In this document: piece by piece, positions 17,211 to 26,129 of the stretch
Numbering within the stretch: position 1 is the first letter of the stretch
How the letters are laid out: each line of letters begins with the position of its first letter
DNA from: Streptomyces venezuelae
Lineage (GTDB): Bacteria; Actinomycetota; Actinomycetes; Streptomycetales; Streptomycetaceae
Reading direction: 5' to 3'
Assembly (NCBI RefSeq): GCF_008642355.1
Contig: NZ_CP029193.1
Location: 5,914,001 to 5,978,000, forward strand
DNA length: 64,000 nucleotides
The notes under the pieces: generated by a model
Told to the model about the DNA's origin: nothing
The model's database searches: none
What the model saw: the letters and a program-made list of their open reading frames with translations, nothing else
Translations under genes and position numbers: made by a program

Positions 17211-17711
17211 TCAGTCGGCGATCCCCTTGGGGATCGTCTTCTTGACGGGGCCGGCGAAGTCCGTGAGCGGGCCGAGGCCCTCCGCCGTCCGCTCCTTCGG
17301 CAGCGTCACCTCCACGTAGGCGAGGCGCGCACCGGTCGTGAAGGTGTACGACCCGTCGTCCCGCTTCTCCAGGAGCCAGGCCACGCCGTTCACCTTCACG
17401 CCGTTCTTCGGTGCGTAGGAGGGGTCGATCATCTTGGGGGGCCGCGGCACACCGCAGCGCAGTATGATCGCCGGGTCTCCCCATCCCGCGGTCAGCTCGG
17501 ACGTCGGCCCGGGGTCGGTGCGCCCCAGCCCGTCGACCTTTTCCGGCAGCTGTTCGTGCAGGTCCCGGCAGAGACTCGCGGCCTTCGCGTCCGGGGACGG
17601 AACCACCACTGACGCCTCGTCGTCCGTACCTGAACAGGCGGCTGTCGTGATCGACAGGGCGAGGGCGGACACTCCTGTGAGGCAACGGCGCCGGAGGTGG
17701 GGGATGTTCAC
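17211..17711 (-). CDS. DUF3515 lipoprotein
   Basis: 166-residue secreted lipoprotein. The signal peptide (MNIPHLRRRCLTGVSALALS) ends with a lipobox TAAC, placing the lipidated Cys near residue 26. The mature part matches the DUF3515 pattern, with two further Cys (LCRDL and LRCGVPRPP) likely forming a disulfide. Function is unknown; the family is actinobacterial and often near ddlA and thiL. It converges with ddlA. The palindrome CGATCCCC-TT-GGGGATCG at 17219-17236, within its last codons, may terminate ddlA transcription. Confidence 0.85.
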   Translation of the reverse strand: MNIPHLRRRCLTGVSALALSITTAACSGTDDEASVVVPSPDAKAASLCRDLHEQLPEKVDGLGRTDPGPTSELTAGWGDPAIILRCGVPRPPKMIDPSYAPKNGVKVNGVAWLLEKRDDGSYTFTTGARLAYVEVTLPKERTAEGLGPLTDFAGPVKKTIPKGIAD

Positions 17712-17731
17712 CGGGCCAGGGTAGACGGGGG

Positions 17732-17965
17732 CTACAAGTGCACGACCGGGCAGGTCAGAGTTCTTGTGATGCCGTCCACCTGCTGGACCTTGGCGACCAC
17801 CATGCGGCCGAGTTCGTCGACCGTGTCCGCCTGGGCGCGCACGATGACATCGTAGGGTCCGGTCACGTCCTCGGCCTGGATCACTCCCGGGATCTTGCCG
17901 ATCAGCTCGGCGACGGTCGACGCCTTGCCGACCTCTGTTTGGATCAGGATGTACGCCTGTACCAC
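17732..17965 (-). CDS. Stand-alone Lrp/AsnC ligand-binding (RAM) domain protein
   Basis: 77-residue protein comprising only the C-terminal amino-acid-binding domain of Lrp/AsnC regulators. VVQAYILIQTEVGKASTVAE, IPGVIQAEDVTGPYDVIV and GITRTLTCPVVHL are the RAM strands and ligand-loop region. There is no helix-turn-helix. The GTG at 17965 follows GGAGGTTCC; the long upstream extension is Arg/Pro-rich shadow. Such proteins form octamers that may bind amino acids or modulate full-length Lrp proteins. It sits just upstream of the DUF3515 lipoprotein gene on the same strand and may be cotranscribed with it. Confidence 0.88.
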   Translation of the reverse strand: MVQAYILIQTEVGKASTVAELIGKIPGVIQAEDVTGPYDVIVRAQADTVDELGRMVVAKVQQVDGITRTLTCPVVHL

Positions 17966-18177
17966 GGAACCTCCAGGGCGGCCACGAGGATCATGTGGGG
18001 GGAGAAAGGGACGCCACGGTACCGCGTCGCCGCTCGCCGCGGGGAGACCCGGGTGACCTGTGGCGCGCACATCGCGGTGGACGGACAACAGAAGGTGACG
18101 GTCACGTCGACCGTACCGACGACAGAGACGGCTCGCGACCGGGGGCCGGGCAGCTTGAAAGGGCATGGTGAGACTCG

Positions 18178-19146
18178 GTGAAGGGATCCGTGGGCGAGTT
18201 GGGGGAGTTCGGGCTCATCAGAGAGCTCACTTCACGGCTCACCTCCACGCCGGCCGTACGGCTCGGCCCCGGCGATGACGCGGCGGTCGTGACCGCCCCG
18301 GACCGCAGGGTCGTGGCGAGCACCGACGTCCTCCTCGAGGGGCGGCACTTCCGCCGCGACTGGTCGACCGCGTACGACGTGGGCCGCAAGGCGGCCGCGC
18401 AGAACCTCGCCGACATCGCGGCCATGGGCGCCGTGCCGACCGCGCTGCTGCTCGGTCTCGTCGTGCCCGCGGAACTCCCCGCGAGCTGGCCCACCGAGCT
18501 GATGGACGGCCTCAGGGACGAGTGCCAGGTCGCGGGCGCGGCCGTCGTCGGCGGCGACGTGGTGCGCGGCGACACGATCACCGTCGCCATCACCGCACTC
18601 GGCGACCTGCGCAACCACGACCCCGTCACGCGCGCGGGCGCCCAGCCCGGCGACGTCGTGGCCGTCACGGGCTGGCTCGGCTGGTCCGCGGCCGGGCACG
18701 CCGTCCTCTCCCGCGGCTTCCGCTCCCCGCGCGCCTTCGTCGAGGCGCACCGCAGGCCCGAACCGCCGTACCACGCGGGCCCCGCGGCCGCCGGTCTCGG
18801 CGCGACCTCCATGACGGACGTCAGCGACGGCCTCATCGCCGACCTCGGTCACATCGCCGACGCCAGCAAGGTGCGCATCGACATCCGCTCCGGAGACGTC
18901 GACGTGCCCTCCCAGATGAACGACATCGGGCAGGCCGTCGGAGTCGACCCGCTCCAGTGGGTGCTCAACGGGGGAGAGGACCACGCCATCGTGGCGACCT
19001 TCCCGCCGGACGTGAAGCTGCCCGCCCGCTGGAAGGTCATCGGCGAGGTCCTCAACCCCTCCGCGCTGCCCCAGGTGACCGTGGACGGCGCCCCGTGGAC
19101 CAGCAAGGGCTGGGACCACTTCGGGGACAACGGGGACACGGAGTGA
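18178..19146 (+). CDS. thiL: Thiamine-monophosphate kinase
   Basis: 322-residue AIR-synthase-like kinase making thiamine diphosphate from thiamine monophosphate. GDDAAVV near residue 33 and [16 protein letters not shown] give the metal and phosphate ligands. [18 protein letters not shown] and [16 protein letters not shown] complete the family blocks. The GTG start at 18178 is used; GTG at 18190 is possible. Its stop overlaps the thiD start by four bases, so the two thiamine genes are coupled. It is divergent from the RAM gene. Confidence 0.95.
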   Translation: MKGSVGELGEFGLIRELTSRLTSTPAVRLGPGDDAAVVTAPDRRVVASTDVLLEGRHFRRDWSTAYDVGRKAAAQNLADIAAMGAVPTALLLGLVVPAELPASWPTELMDGLRDECQVAGAAVVGGDVVRGDTITVAITALGDLRNHDPVTRAGAQPGDVVAVTGWLGWSAAGHAVLSRGFRSPRAFVEAHRRPEPPYHAGPAAAGLGATSMTDVSDGLIADLGHIADASKVRIDIRSGDVDVPSQMNDIGQAVGVDPLQWVLNGGEDHAIVATFPPDVKLPARWKVIGEVLNPSALPQVTVDGAPWTSKGWDHFGDNGDTE

Positions 19147-19931
19147 CCGCCCCGCCGCGGGTCCTGACCGTCGCCGGATCCGACTCCGGCGGCGGCGCGG
19201 GCATCCAGGCCGACCTGAAGACGATGCTGGCCCTCGGCACGCACGGCATGAGTGTCGTCACGGCTGTCACCGCGCAGAACTCCGTGGGCGTCCAGGGCTT
19301 CTGGGAGCTTCCGGTGGAGGCGGTGCGGGCCCAGTACCGCAGCGTCGTCGACGACATCGGCGTACAGGCCGTGAAGACCGGCATGCTCGCCTCGGCCGCA
19401 CTGGTCGAGACGGTCGCCGAGCTCATAGCGGGTACGGACGCACCGTCCGTCGTCGACCCGGTCGGCGTCTCCAAGCACGGCGACTCACTCCTGGCCGCCT
19501 CGGCCCTGGACTCGGTCCGCTCGAAACTGCTGCCGGCCGCCACGGTCGCCACCCCCAACCTCGACGAGGTCGCGCAGCTCACCGGCGTCGAGGTCACCTC
19601 CGAGGACGGCCTTCGGCGGGCGGCGGACGCCGTCCTCGCGTACGGGCCGCAGTGGGTCCTCATCAAGGGCGGCCATCTCCGCGGGGACGCCGTGGACCTG
19701 CTCACCGACGGCTCCGAGGAGCACGTCCTGCGCGCCCCGCGGCACGACAACCGCCACACGCACGGCACGGGCTGCACGCTGGCCAGCGCGATCGCGTCAC
19801 AGCTGGCGAAGGGGCAGAGTGTGCCGGAGGCCGTCATGGCGGCCAAGGAGTACGTCACCGGGGCGATCGCCGAGGGGTTCGCGCTCGGCGGCGGGATCGG
19901 CCCGGTGGACCACGGCTGGCGGTTCAGGTAA
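19143..19931 (+). CDS. thiD: Hydroxymethylpyrimidine/phosphomethylpyrimidine kinase
   Basis: 262-residue ribokinase-fold enzyme phosphorylating HMP and HMP-phosphate in thiamine synthesis. [20 protein letters not shown] is the substrate-binding N-terminus, NSVGVQGF and [12 protein letters not shown] are conserved, and [16 protein letters not shown] holds the anion-hole and catalytic Asp-equivalent region. The motif usually read DPVMVAKGG is DPVGVSKHG here, a modest deviation. The GTG start overlaps thiL. Three 15-bp repeats and a terminator follow. Confidence 0.94.
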   Translation: MTAPPRVLTVAGSDSGGGAGIQADLKTMLALGTHGMSVVTAVTAQNSVGVQGFWELPVEAVRAQYRSVVDDIGVQAVKTGMLASAALVETVAELIAGTDAPSVVDPVGVSKHGDSLLAASALDSVRSKLLPAATVATPNLDEVAQLTGVEVTSEDGLRRAADAVLAYGPQWVLIKGGHLRGDAVDLLTDGSEEHVLRAPRHDNRHTHGTGCTLASAIASQLAKGQSVPEAVMAAKEYVTGAIAEGFALGGGIGPVDHGWRFR

Positions 19932-19962
19932 CGCGCCACGGAGAGACGTGTCGCTGGCAGCC

Positions 19963-20007
19963 GCGTCACGGACAGAAGCGTCACGGACAGAAGCATCAAG
20001 GACAGAC
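19963..20007 (+). repeat. Three tandem 15-bp repeats after thiD
   Basis: Units GCGTCACGGACAGAA at 19963 and 19978 are identical; the third at 19993 (GCATCAAGGACAGAC) has diverged. They are noncoding and lie just upstream of the terminator hairpin. They probably arose by slippage. Confidence 0.8.
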
Positions 20008-20010
20008 GAA

Positions 20011-20043
20011 AGAGCCGGCCCCCCGAAGGGGAACCGGCTCTTT
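20011..20043. terminator. Bidirectional terminator between thiD and rpmB
   Basis: GAGCCGG...CCGGCTC with an inner CCCC-GAA-GGGG stem and a CC/AA internal loop, ending in TTT. AAAG on the other side gives a U-run for rpmB on the minus strand. Confidence 0.8.
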
Positions 20044-20072
20044 CAGCAACCAGCTAGGTGGCCGCGCTGACG

Positions 20073-20258
20073 TCAGCGCGAGACCTTGCCGGCCTTGATG
20101 CACGAGGTGCAAGCGTTGAGGCGCTTCGGCGTCCCGCTCACCACGGCACGCACACGCTGGATGTTCGGGTTCCAGCGACGGGGCGTACGGCGGTGCGAGT
20201 GCGAGATGTTGTTGCCGAAGCCCGGCCCCTTGCCACAGACGTCGCAGTTGGCAGCCAC
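20073..20258 (-). CDS. rpmB: 50S ribosomal protein bL28
   Basis: 61-residue ribosomal protein. CDVCGKGPGFGNNISHSHRRTPRRWNPN-type sequence spans most of the N-terminal half, and NACTSCIKAGKV lies near the C-terminus. The paired Cys-x2-Cys motifs (5/8 and 50/53) mark the zinc-binding form. Streptomyces often carries zinc and zinc-free paralogues, the latter under Zur control. It is monocistronic, converging with thiD and divergent from the DAK-domain gene. Confidence 0.95.
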   Translation of the reverse strand: MAANCDVCGKGPGFGNNISHSHRRTPRRWNPNIQRVRAVVSGTPKRLNACTSCIKAGKVSR

Positions 20259-20498
20259 GGGTCACTCCAAAGACTTCAGATGCACTTACGGTTAAACCCG
20301 GCATGCCGGGATCAGTGCAATGATCGAAGTGGCGTTGCCAGGAGGAATGGCCCGATGCGTATCGGGCAACCGAAGCAGCATACAACGACTGCTTCGGTAC
20401 AACGAAACTACCACGGACGGCCCGGCCCCCGCCCCGCGCCCTCCGTTCACGCCGGGTCTACGCTGCGTCCATTCCGGATGGTCAAGGAGGCGAAACAG

Positions 20499-22181
20499 GT
20501 GCCGCAGAACCTCGACGCGGTCGCGGTGCGCGCCTGGTGCCGACTGGCTCTGGACGCCCTCGGCAGGGCCCGCGAGGAGATCGACTCGATCAACGTCTAC
20601 CCGGTCGCCGACGGGGACACGGGGACGAACCTCTATCTGACCGTGGAGTCCGCCTCCCAGGCGGTGGACGCGGCGTTCACGGGCCACGAGCCCGCCCTCC
20701 CCTCCCTGGCCGAGACGGTGCGCGCGATGGCGCACGGCGCGCTCATAGGCGCCCGCGGGAACTCGGGCACGATCCTGTCGCAGTTGCTGCGGGGGATGGC
20801 GCAGGTCATCGGCGCCCAGGGGGAGCCGGGCGGTGAGGCAGATCACGTCGAGGGGCCGGTCCTCGAGCGCGCGCTGCGGCAGGCCGCCGAATCCGCGTAC
20901 CAGGCGGTCGCCCACCCCGTGGAGGGCACCGTCCTGACGGTGGCCACCGCGGCGGCCGACGCGGCGACCGGCACCGGCGGCGACTGCGGGGCCGTGGCCA
21001 GGGCGGCGTACGACGGGGCCTGTGCGGCGCTGGACGCGACGCCGGGGCAGCTCGCGGTGCTCGGCCGCGCCGGAGTGGTGGACGCCGGAGGGCGTGGGCT
21101 CGTGGCGGTCCTGGGGGCGCTGACGGGCGCCCTGTCGGGTGAGAGCCTCATCCCGAGGAGCTCGGCGCACCTCAAGGGCTCGGTCCACGCGCGCGTGGAC
21201 GTCGACGGAGGCGAGGCCGTCGAGTGCGATGACGTACCCGGCGAGGAGGGCGGCCCCGCTTTCGAGGTGATCTACCTCCTGGAGGCGGACGACGCCGCCG
21301 TCACCCGGCTGCGGGCCCGCCTCGACCGGCTCGGCGACTCCCTCGTGGTGGTCGGCGGCGACGGGCTCTGGAACGTCCACGTCCACGTCGACGACGCGGG
21401 AGCGGCCGTCGAGGCCGGTGTGGAGGCGGGCCGCCCCCACCGCATCCGCATCACCCACTTCGGTGCGGACGACGCGCACACCACCTCCCAGCGCTCCACC
21501 GCCCCGCCTCGGGAACGCGCACAGCGTGCCGTCGTCGCCGTGGTGCCCGGCGAGGGCCTCGCGGGGCTGTACTCCGAGGCGGGGGCGACCACCGTGCCCG
21601 CGCGCGTGGGGGAGCCGCCCGCCAGCGGCGAGCTCGTCGACGCGATCCGGCGGGCCCACGCCCGCGAGGTCGTGCTCCTGCCGAACGACGCCGAGCTGCG
21701 GCACACCGCGGCTGCCGCCGCGGAACAGGCCCGCACCGAGGGCGTACGCGTCGCGCTCATCCCCACCCGCTCCGCGGTCCAGGGCATCGCGGCCCTCGCC
21801 GTGCACGAGCCGGACCGCCGCTTCGACGAGGACGTCGTCGCCATGACCTCGGCGGCCGGCGCGACCCGCTACGGCGAACTCGCCGTCGCCGAGCGCCAGT
21901 CCTGGACGATGGCGGGCATCTGTCAGACGGGCGACGTGCTCGGCCTGATCGACGGCGACGTCGCCGTGATCGGCTCCGAGGTGGCCCGCACCGCCGTCTC
22001 CGTGCTCGACCGGATGCTGTCGGCGGGCGGCGAGATGGTCACGCTCGTCCTCGGCGAATCCGTGCCGGACACCGTCGCCGAGCACCTGGAGAAGCACGTG
22101 CGCGAGACGTACCTGGCCGTCGACACCGTCGTCTACCGCGGAGGCCGCCAGTCGGCGCTGCTGCTGATCGGCGTGGAGTAG
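20499..22181 (+). CDS. DAK2 domain fusion protein (YloV/FakA-like)
   Basis: 560-residue kinase-like protein. The N-terminal DhaL/DAK2 domain (about residues 10-205) contains NVYPVADGDTGTNLYLT, whose Asp residues bind Mg-ATP, and GARGNSGTILSQLLRGMAQ. Middle and C-terminal domains match the YloV/FakA fusion. FakA phosphorylates FakB-bound fatty acids for phospholipid synthesis in Gram-positive bacteria. Whether the Streptomyces protein does so is untested here. The GTG at 20499 follows AAGGAGG; ATG at 20478 is less likely. recG follows after 50 bases, a conserved pairing in actinobacteria and Firmicutes. Confidence 0.88.
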   Translation: MPQNLDAVAVRAWCRLALDALGRAREEIDSINVYPVADGDTGTNLYLTVESASQAVDAAFTGHEPALPSLAETVRAMAHGALIGARGNSGTILSQLLRGMAQVIGAQGEPGGEADHVEGPVLERALRQAAESAYQAVAHPVEGTVLTVATAAADAATGTGGDCGAVARAAYDGACAALDATPGQLAVLGRAGVVDAGGRGLVAVLGALTGALSGESLIPRSSAHLKGSVHARVDVDGGEAVECDDVPGEEGGPAFEVIYLLEADDAAVTRLRARLDRLGDSLVVVGGDGLWNVHVHVDDAGAAVEAGVEAGRPHRIRITHFGADDAHTTSQRSTAPPRERAQRAVVAVVPGEGLAGLYSEAGATTVPARVGEPPASGELVDAIRRAHAREVVLLPNDAELRHTAAAAAEQARTEGVRVALIPTRSAVQGIAALAVHEPDRRFDEDVVAMTSAAGATRYGELAVAERQSWTMAGICQTGDVLGLIDGDVAVIGSEVARTAVSVLDRMLSAGGEMVTLVLGESVPDTVAEHLEKHVRETYLAVDTVVYRGGRQSALLLIGVE

Positions 22182-22231
22182 CCGGGCGGATCCCGGGGAC
22201 CTGCGCCGCATTGTCAGTGCCGTGGTGTGCA

Positions 22232-25200
22232 ATGGATCTCGTGCCCGCGCTCGAAGAACCCCTGAAGAAAGTGGTCGGCCCCGCCACCGCGAAGGTGATG
22301 GCCGAGCATCTCGACCTGCACACGGTCGGCGACCTCCTGCACCACTACCCGCGGCGGTACGCCGAGCGCGGTGAGCTCACCCGCCTCGCCGACCTCCCCC
22401 TGGACGAGCACGTCACGGTGGTCGCCCAGGTCGCGAGCGCACGCATCCTCAAGTTCAACGGCGGCCGCGGCCAGCGCCTGGAAGTCACGATCACCGACGG
22501 CAGCGGCCAGGTCCAGCTCGTCTTCTTCGGGCGCGGCATCCACAAGCCGCACAAGGACCTGCTGCCCGGCACCCGCGCGATGTTCGCGGGCAAGGTGTCG
22601 GTCTTCAACCGCAAGATGCAGCTGGCCCACCCGGCGTACGAACTGCTGCGGGGCGACGGCGACGAGGCGGGCGAGACCGTCGGTTCCTGGGCCGGCGCCC
22701 AGCTGCCGATCTACCCGGCCACCGCCAAGCTGGAGTCCTGGAAGATCGCCAAGTCGGTCGACATGGTCCTGCCCAGCGCCCAGGAGGCCCAGGACCCGCT
22801 GCCGCCCTCCCTCCGCGACGGACGCGGCCTGATCCCGCTCCCCGAAGCCCTCCTGAAGATCCACCGTCCGCACTCCAAGGCGGACATCGAGGCCGCCCGC
22901 GACCGCCTCAAGTGGGACGAGGCCTTCGTCCTCCAGGTCGCCCTGGCCCGGCGGCGGTACGCGGACGCCCAGCTCCCCGCCGTCGCCCGCAGGCCGAAGC
23001 CCGGCGGCCTCCTCGACGCGTTCGACGCCAAGCTGCCCTTCACGCTCACCGAGGGCCAGGAGAAGGTCTCCAAGGAGATCTTCGACGACCTCGCGACCGA
23101 ACATCCCATGCACCGTCTCCTCCAGGGGGAGGTCGGTTCGGGAAAGGCGCAACCACTTGATGCGCTGGTGCTGACTCCCGAAGGCTTCCGCCCGATGGGT
23201 GACATGAAGACCGGTGATCTCGTGGTCGTTCCCACCGGGGAGTCCGCGGTCGTCAGTGGCGTCTTCCCGCAGGGCGAACGGGACGTATGGCGTCTGACCC
23301 TCTCCGACGGCAGCTCCGTCGAGTGTGACGACGAGCACCTCTGGATCGTTGGCACCAGCTGTGGTTGGCACCGAGGGCAGCCGCCGAAGGTTCTGACGAC
23401 AAGAGAAATTCGCCTGGACCTCTTCGAGGCGAACGGTTCCTCGAAGTGGTATCTGCCCGCCGCCGCGCCGGTGGACCTGGGACACGACGAGCCGCTACCG
23501 CTCGATCCCTACCTCTTCGGCCTGCTGTTGGGGGACGGGTCGTTCCGCCACAACCTGCGGCTGTCCACGGTCGACGAGGAGATCCACGACGCGGCGGTCG
23601 ACGCCGTGGCGCCGGAGTGTCGTCTGGTCCGTGTGGCAGGTTCCTCGTGCGACTACACGATCCAGCCGGCACAGCGCTCGGGAGGCGTCCGCAATCCCGT
23701 CATTCAGGCCCTGCGCGACATGGATCTGTGGGGGGTGACCTCGCACGGAAAGTTCGTGCCCGAGGCCTTCAAGAACACTTCGATCAAGAATCGTTTGGCG
23801 TTGCTGCAAGGGCTGCTGGACACGGACGGCACGATTCAGTCGGACGGGTTGAGTATTTCCCTGTGCTCGGCGTCGCTCCGACTGGCCGAGGATGTCGCCT
23901 GGCTCGTGCGGTCACTTGGAGGGAGGGCCAGGGTGCTGCCGAAGAAGGCGGCGTTCAACGTTTCGATCGCGTTGCCCGAGGAGTACATGCCGTTCAGGCT
24001 GACGCGCAAGGCGGCGCGGGTGTGCCCGAGGCCGAAGTACAACACCTTCCGCAGGGGCATCCGCGGTGCCGAGTTCATCGGTCGGAAGCCGGTCCAGTGC
24101 ATCAGTGTCGCTCACCCGAGCAGTGCCTATGTCACCGACAACTTCACGGTCACGCACAACACGATGGTCGCGCTGCGCGCCATGCTCGCCGTCGTGGACG
24201 CGGGCGGGCAGGCCGCGATGCTCGCTCCCACCGAGGTCCTCGCCCAGCAGCACCACCGCTCCATCGTCGAGATGATGGGCGAGCTCGCCGAGGGCGGCAT
24301 GCTGGGCGGCGCCGAGCACGCCACGAAGGTCACGCTGCTCACCGGCTCCATGGGCGCGGCGGCCCGCCGCCAGGCCCTGCTCGACCTGGTCACCGGCGAC
24401 GCCGGGATCGTCATCGGCACCCACGCGCTGATCGAGGACAAGGTCCAGTTCCACGACCTGGGTCTCGTCGTCGTAGATGAGCAGCACCGCTTCGGCGTGG
24501 AGCAGCGCGACGCCCTGCGCGGCAAGGGCAAGCAGCCCCCGCACCTCCTGGTCATGACGGCCACGCCCATCCCGCGCACCGTCGCGATGACCGTCTTCGG
24601 CGACCTGGAGACGTCCGTCCTCGACCAGCTGCCCGCCGGGCGCTCGCCGATCGCCAGCCACGTCGTCCCCGCCGAGGACAAGCCGCACTTCCTGGCCCGC
24701 GCGTGGGAACGCGTGCGCGAGGAGGTCGAGAACGGCCACCAGGCGTACGTGGTGTGCCCCCGCATCGGTGACGATGTCGACGAAGCCGCGGACCCCAAGA
24801 AGGCCAAGAAGAAGGCCGAAGAAGAGGCCACCGCCGAGAAGCGGCCCCCGCTCGCGGTCGTCGAGGTCGCCGAGCAGCTCTCCCGCGGCCCGCTGAACGG
24901 CCTGAAGGTCGAGGTCCTGCACGGCCGCATGCAGCCGGACGACAAGGACGCCGTGATGCGCCGCTTCGCCGCGGGGGAGACACAGGTCCTCGTCGCGACG
25001 ACGGTCATCGAGGTCGGCGTGAACGTCCCGAACGCCACCGCCATGGTGATCATGGACGCGGACCGCTTCGGCGTCTCCCAGCTGCACCAGCTCCGCGGCC
25101 GCGTCGGCCGCGGCTCCGCCCCCGGACTCTGCCTCCTGGTCACCGACATGCCCGAGGCCAGCCCCGCCCGCGGCCGCCTCTCGGCCGTCGCCTCCACGCT

Positions 25201-25456
25201 CGACGGCTTCGAGCTGTCCCGCATCGACCTGGAGCAGCGCCGCGAGGGCGACGTCCTCGGCCAGGCCCAGTCCGGCGTCCGGTCCAGCCTGCGCATGCTC
25301 GCCGTCATCGACGACGAGGAGATCATCGCCGCCGCCCGCGAGGAGGCGGTCTCCGTGGTCGCCGACGACCCGGACCTGGAGCGGCTCCCCGCCCTGCGCA
25401 CCGCACTGGACTCCCTCCTCGACGCGGAGCGCGAGCAGTACCTCGACAAGGGCTGA
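22232..25456 (+). CDS. recG: ATP-dependent DNA helicase RecG, intein-containing precursor
   Basis: 1074-residue precursor. Removing the 338-residue intein (23147-24160) leaves a 736-residue RecG of normal length. RecG is a monomeric helicase that reverses stalled forks and branch-migrates Holliday junctions. The wedge/OB domain lies in the N-terminal third (VAQVASARILKFNGGRGQ, VQLVFFGRGI). Walker A, GEVGSGK/T, is split by the intein. After the intein come the DEQHRFGVEQR box (DExH), TATPIPRT, the VATTVIEVGVNVPNA motif, and QLHQLRGRVGRG near the C-terminus. ATG at 22232 is preferred over the TTG at 22211. The enzyme should be inactive until splicing. The host part shows usual high-GC codons; the intein does not. 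Confidence 0.96.
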   Translation: MDLVPALEEPLKKVVGPATAKVMAEHLDLHTVGDLLHHYPRRYAERGELTRLADLPLDEHVTVVAQVASARILKFNGGRGQRLEVTITDGSGQVQLVFFGRGIHKPHKDLLPGTRAMFAGKVSVFNRKMQLAHPAYELLRGDGDEAGETVGSWAGAQLPIYPATAKLESWKIAKSVDMVLPSAQEAQDPLPPSLRDGRGLIPLPEALLKIHRPHSKADIEAARDRLKWDEAFVLQVALARRRYADAQLPAVARRPKPGGLLDAFDAKLPFTLTEGQEKVSKEIFDDLATEHPMHRLLQGEVGSGKAQPLDALVLTPEGFRPMGDMKTGDLVVVPTGESAVVSGVFPQGERDVWRLTLSDGSSVECDDEHLWIVGTSCGWHRGQPPKVLTTREIRLDLFEANGSSKWYLPAAAPVDLGHDEPLPLDPYLFGLLLGDGSFRHNLRLSTVDEEIHDAAVDAVAPECRLVRVAGSSCDYTIQPAQRSGGVRNPVIQALRDMDLWGVTSHGKFVPEAFKNTSIKNRLALLQGLLDTDGTIQSDGLSISLCSASLRLAEDVAWLVRSLGGRARVLPKKAAFNVSIALPEEYMPFRLTRKAARVCPRPKYNTFRRGIRGAEFIGRKPVQCISVAHPSSAYVTDNFTVTHNTMVALRAMLAVVDAGGQAAMLAPTEVLAQQHHRSIVEMMGELAEGGMLGGAEHATKVTLLTGSMGAAARRQALLDLVTGDAGIVIGTHALIEDKVQFHDLGLVVVDEQHRFGVEQRDALRGKGKQPPHLLVMTATPIPRTVAMTVFGDLETSVLDQLPAGRSPIASHVVPAEDKPHFLARAWERVREEVENGHQAYVVCPRIGDDVDEAADPKKAKKKAEEEATAEKRPPLAVVEVAEQLSRGPLNGLKVEVLHGRMQPDDKDAVMRRFAAGETQVLVATTVIEVGVNVPNATAMVIMDADRFGVSQLHQLRGRVGRGSAPGLCLLVTDMPEASPARGRLSAVASTLDGFELSRIDLEQRREGDVLGQAQSGVRSSLRMLAVIDDEEIIAAAREEAVSVVADDPDLERLPALRTALDSLLDAEREQYLDKG
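23147..24160 (+). mobile_element. Class 3-type intein with LAGLIDADG endonuclease in RecG
   Basis: In-frame 338-residue insertion between Lys and Thr of the RecG Walker A motif. Residue 1 is Ala, not Cys or Ser. The last residues are VTHN, and the +1 extein residue is Thr. The class 3 triad is present: Trp66 in block B (EHLWIV, with His64), Cys318 at block F position 4 (VQCISV) and Thr336 before the penultimate His (block G position 5). The endonuclease domain has two dodecapeptides, LFGLLLGDG (residues 123-131) and LLQGLLDTDG (219-228), each with its acidic residue, plus a block D-like KFVPEAF. The coding is less GC-biased at third positions (for example TTG and CGT codons near 23790) than recG. 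Both splicing and homing functions look intact. Confidence 0.95.
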
Positions 25457-25509
25457 CGCCGCCGTACGCCATATCGTGGGATGACCACCGTCCAGCCAGA
25501 AGGAATCAG

Positions 25510-26103
25510 ATGACCCGCGTGATCGCCGGCACGGCCGGCGGACGCCGCCTGGCCGTCCCGCCGGGCAACGGCACCCGCCCCACGTCCGACCGCGCGCGCG
25601 AAGGCCTCTTCTCCACCTGGCAGGCCCTTCAGGGCACGCTCGACGGGGCCCGTGTCCTCGACCTGTACGCGGGCTCCGGAGCCGTCGGCCTGGAGGCGCT
25701 GTCCCGCGGCGCCGCCCACACCCTGCTCGTCGAGGCCGACGCGCGGGCCGCCCGCACCATCCGCGAGAACGTGAAGGCCGTCGGCCTGCCCGGCGCCGAG
25801 GTACGGGCGGGCAAAGCCGCCCAGATCGTCCGGGCCGGGGCGCCGACCAGCCCGTACGACCTGGTCTTCCTCGACCCTCCGTACGCGGTCACCGATGACG
25901 ATCTTCGGGAGATCCTCCTCACACTCCGCTCGGAGGGCTGGCTCACGGAGGACGCGCTCGTCACCGTTGAACGCAGTACAAGAGGCGGTGTCTTCGGCTG
26001 GCCGGAGGGTTTCGAGGCCCTCAGGTCCCGTCGCTACGGCGAAGGGACGTTTTGGTACGGTCGCGCCGCCTCTACGTGCGACGACTCAGTGATCGCGCCA
26101 TGA
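25510..26103 (+). CDS. rsmD: 16S rRNA (guanine(966)-N(2))-methyltransferase RsmD
   Basis: 197-residue SAM-dependent methyltransferase. [18 protein letters not shown] is the RsmD N-terminus, [15 protein letters not shown] the RNA-recognition loop, [20 protein letters not shown] motif I and LVFLDPPY the catalytic motif IV (DPPY). It methylates G966 of 16S rRNA. Length is typical. It lies between recG and coaD, a conserved order; the coaD frame overlaps or closely follows its stop. Confidence 0.95.
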   Translation: MTRVIAGTAGGRRLAVPPGNGTRPTSDRAREGLFSTWQALQGTLDGARVLDLYAGSGAVGLEALSRGAAHTLLVEADARAARTIRENVKAVGLPGAEVRAGKAAQIVRAGAPTSPYDLVFLDPPYAVTDDDLREILLTLRSEGWLTEDALVTVERSTRGGVFGWPEGFEALRSRRYGEGTFWYGRAASTCDDSVIAP

Positions 26104-26129
26104 CCGGACCGGAGAGCGAGGGACTCACG

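Noticed and set aside
23147..24160. Interpretation of the recG insertion as a frameshift, IS remnant or an extra RecG domain
   Set aside because: The frame is continuous, no inverted repeats or target duplication flank it, and intein blocks A, B, F and G plus LAGLIDADG motifs are all present.
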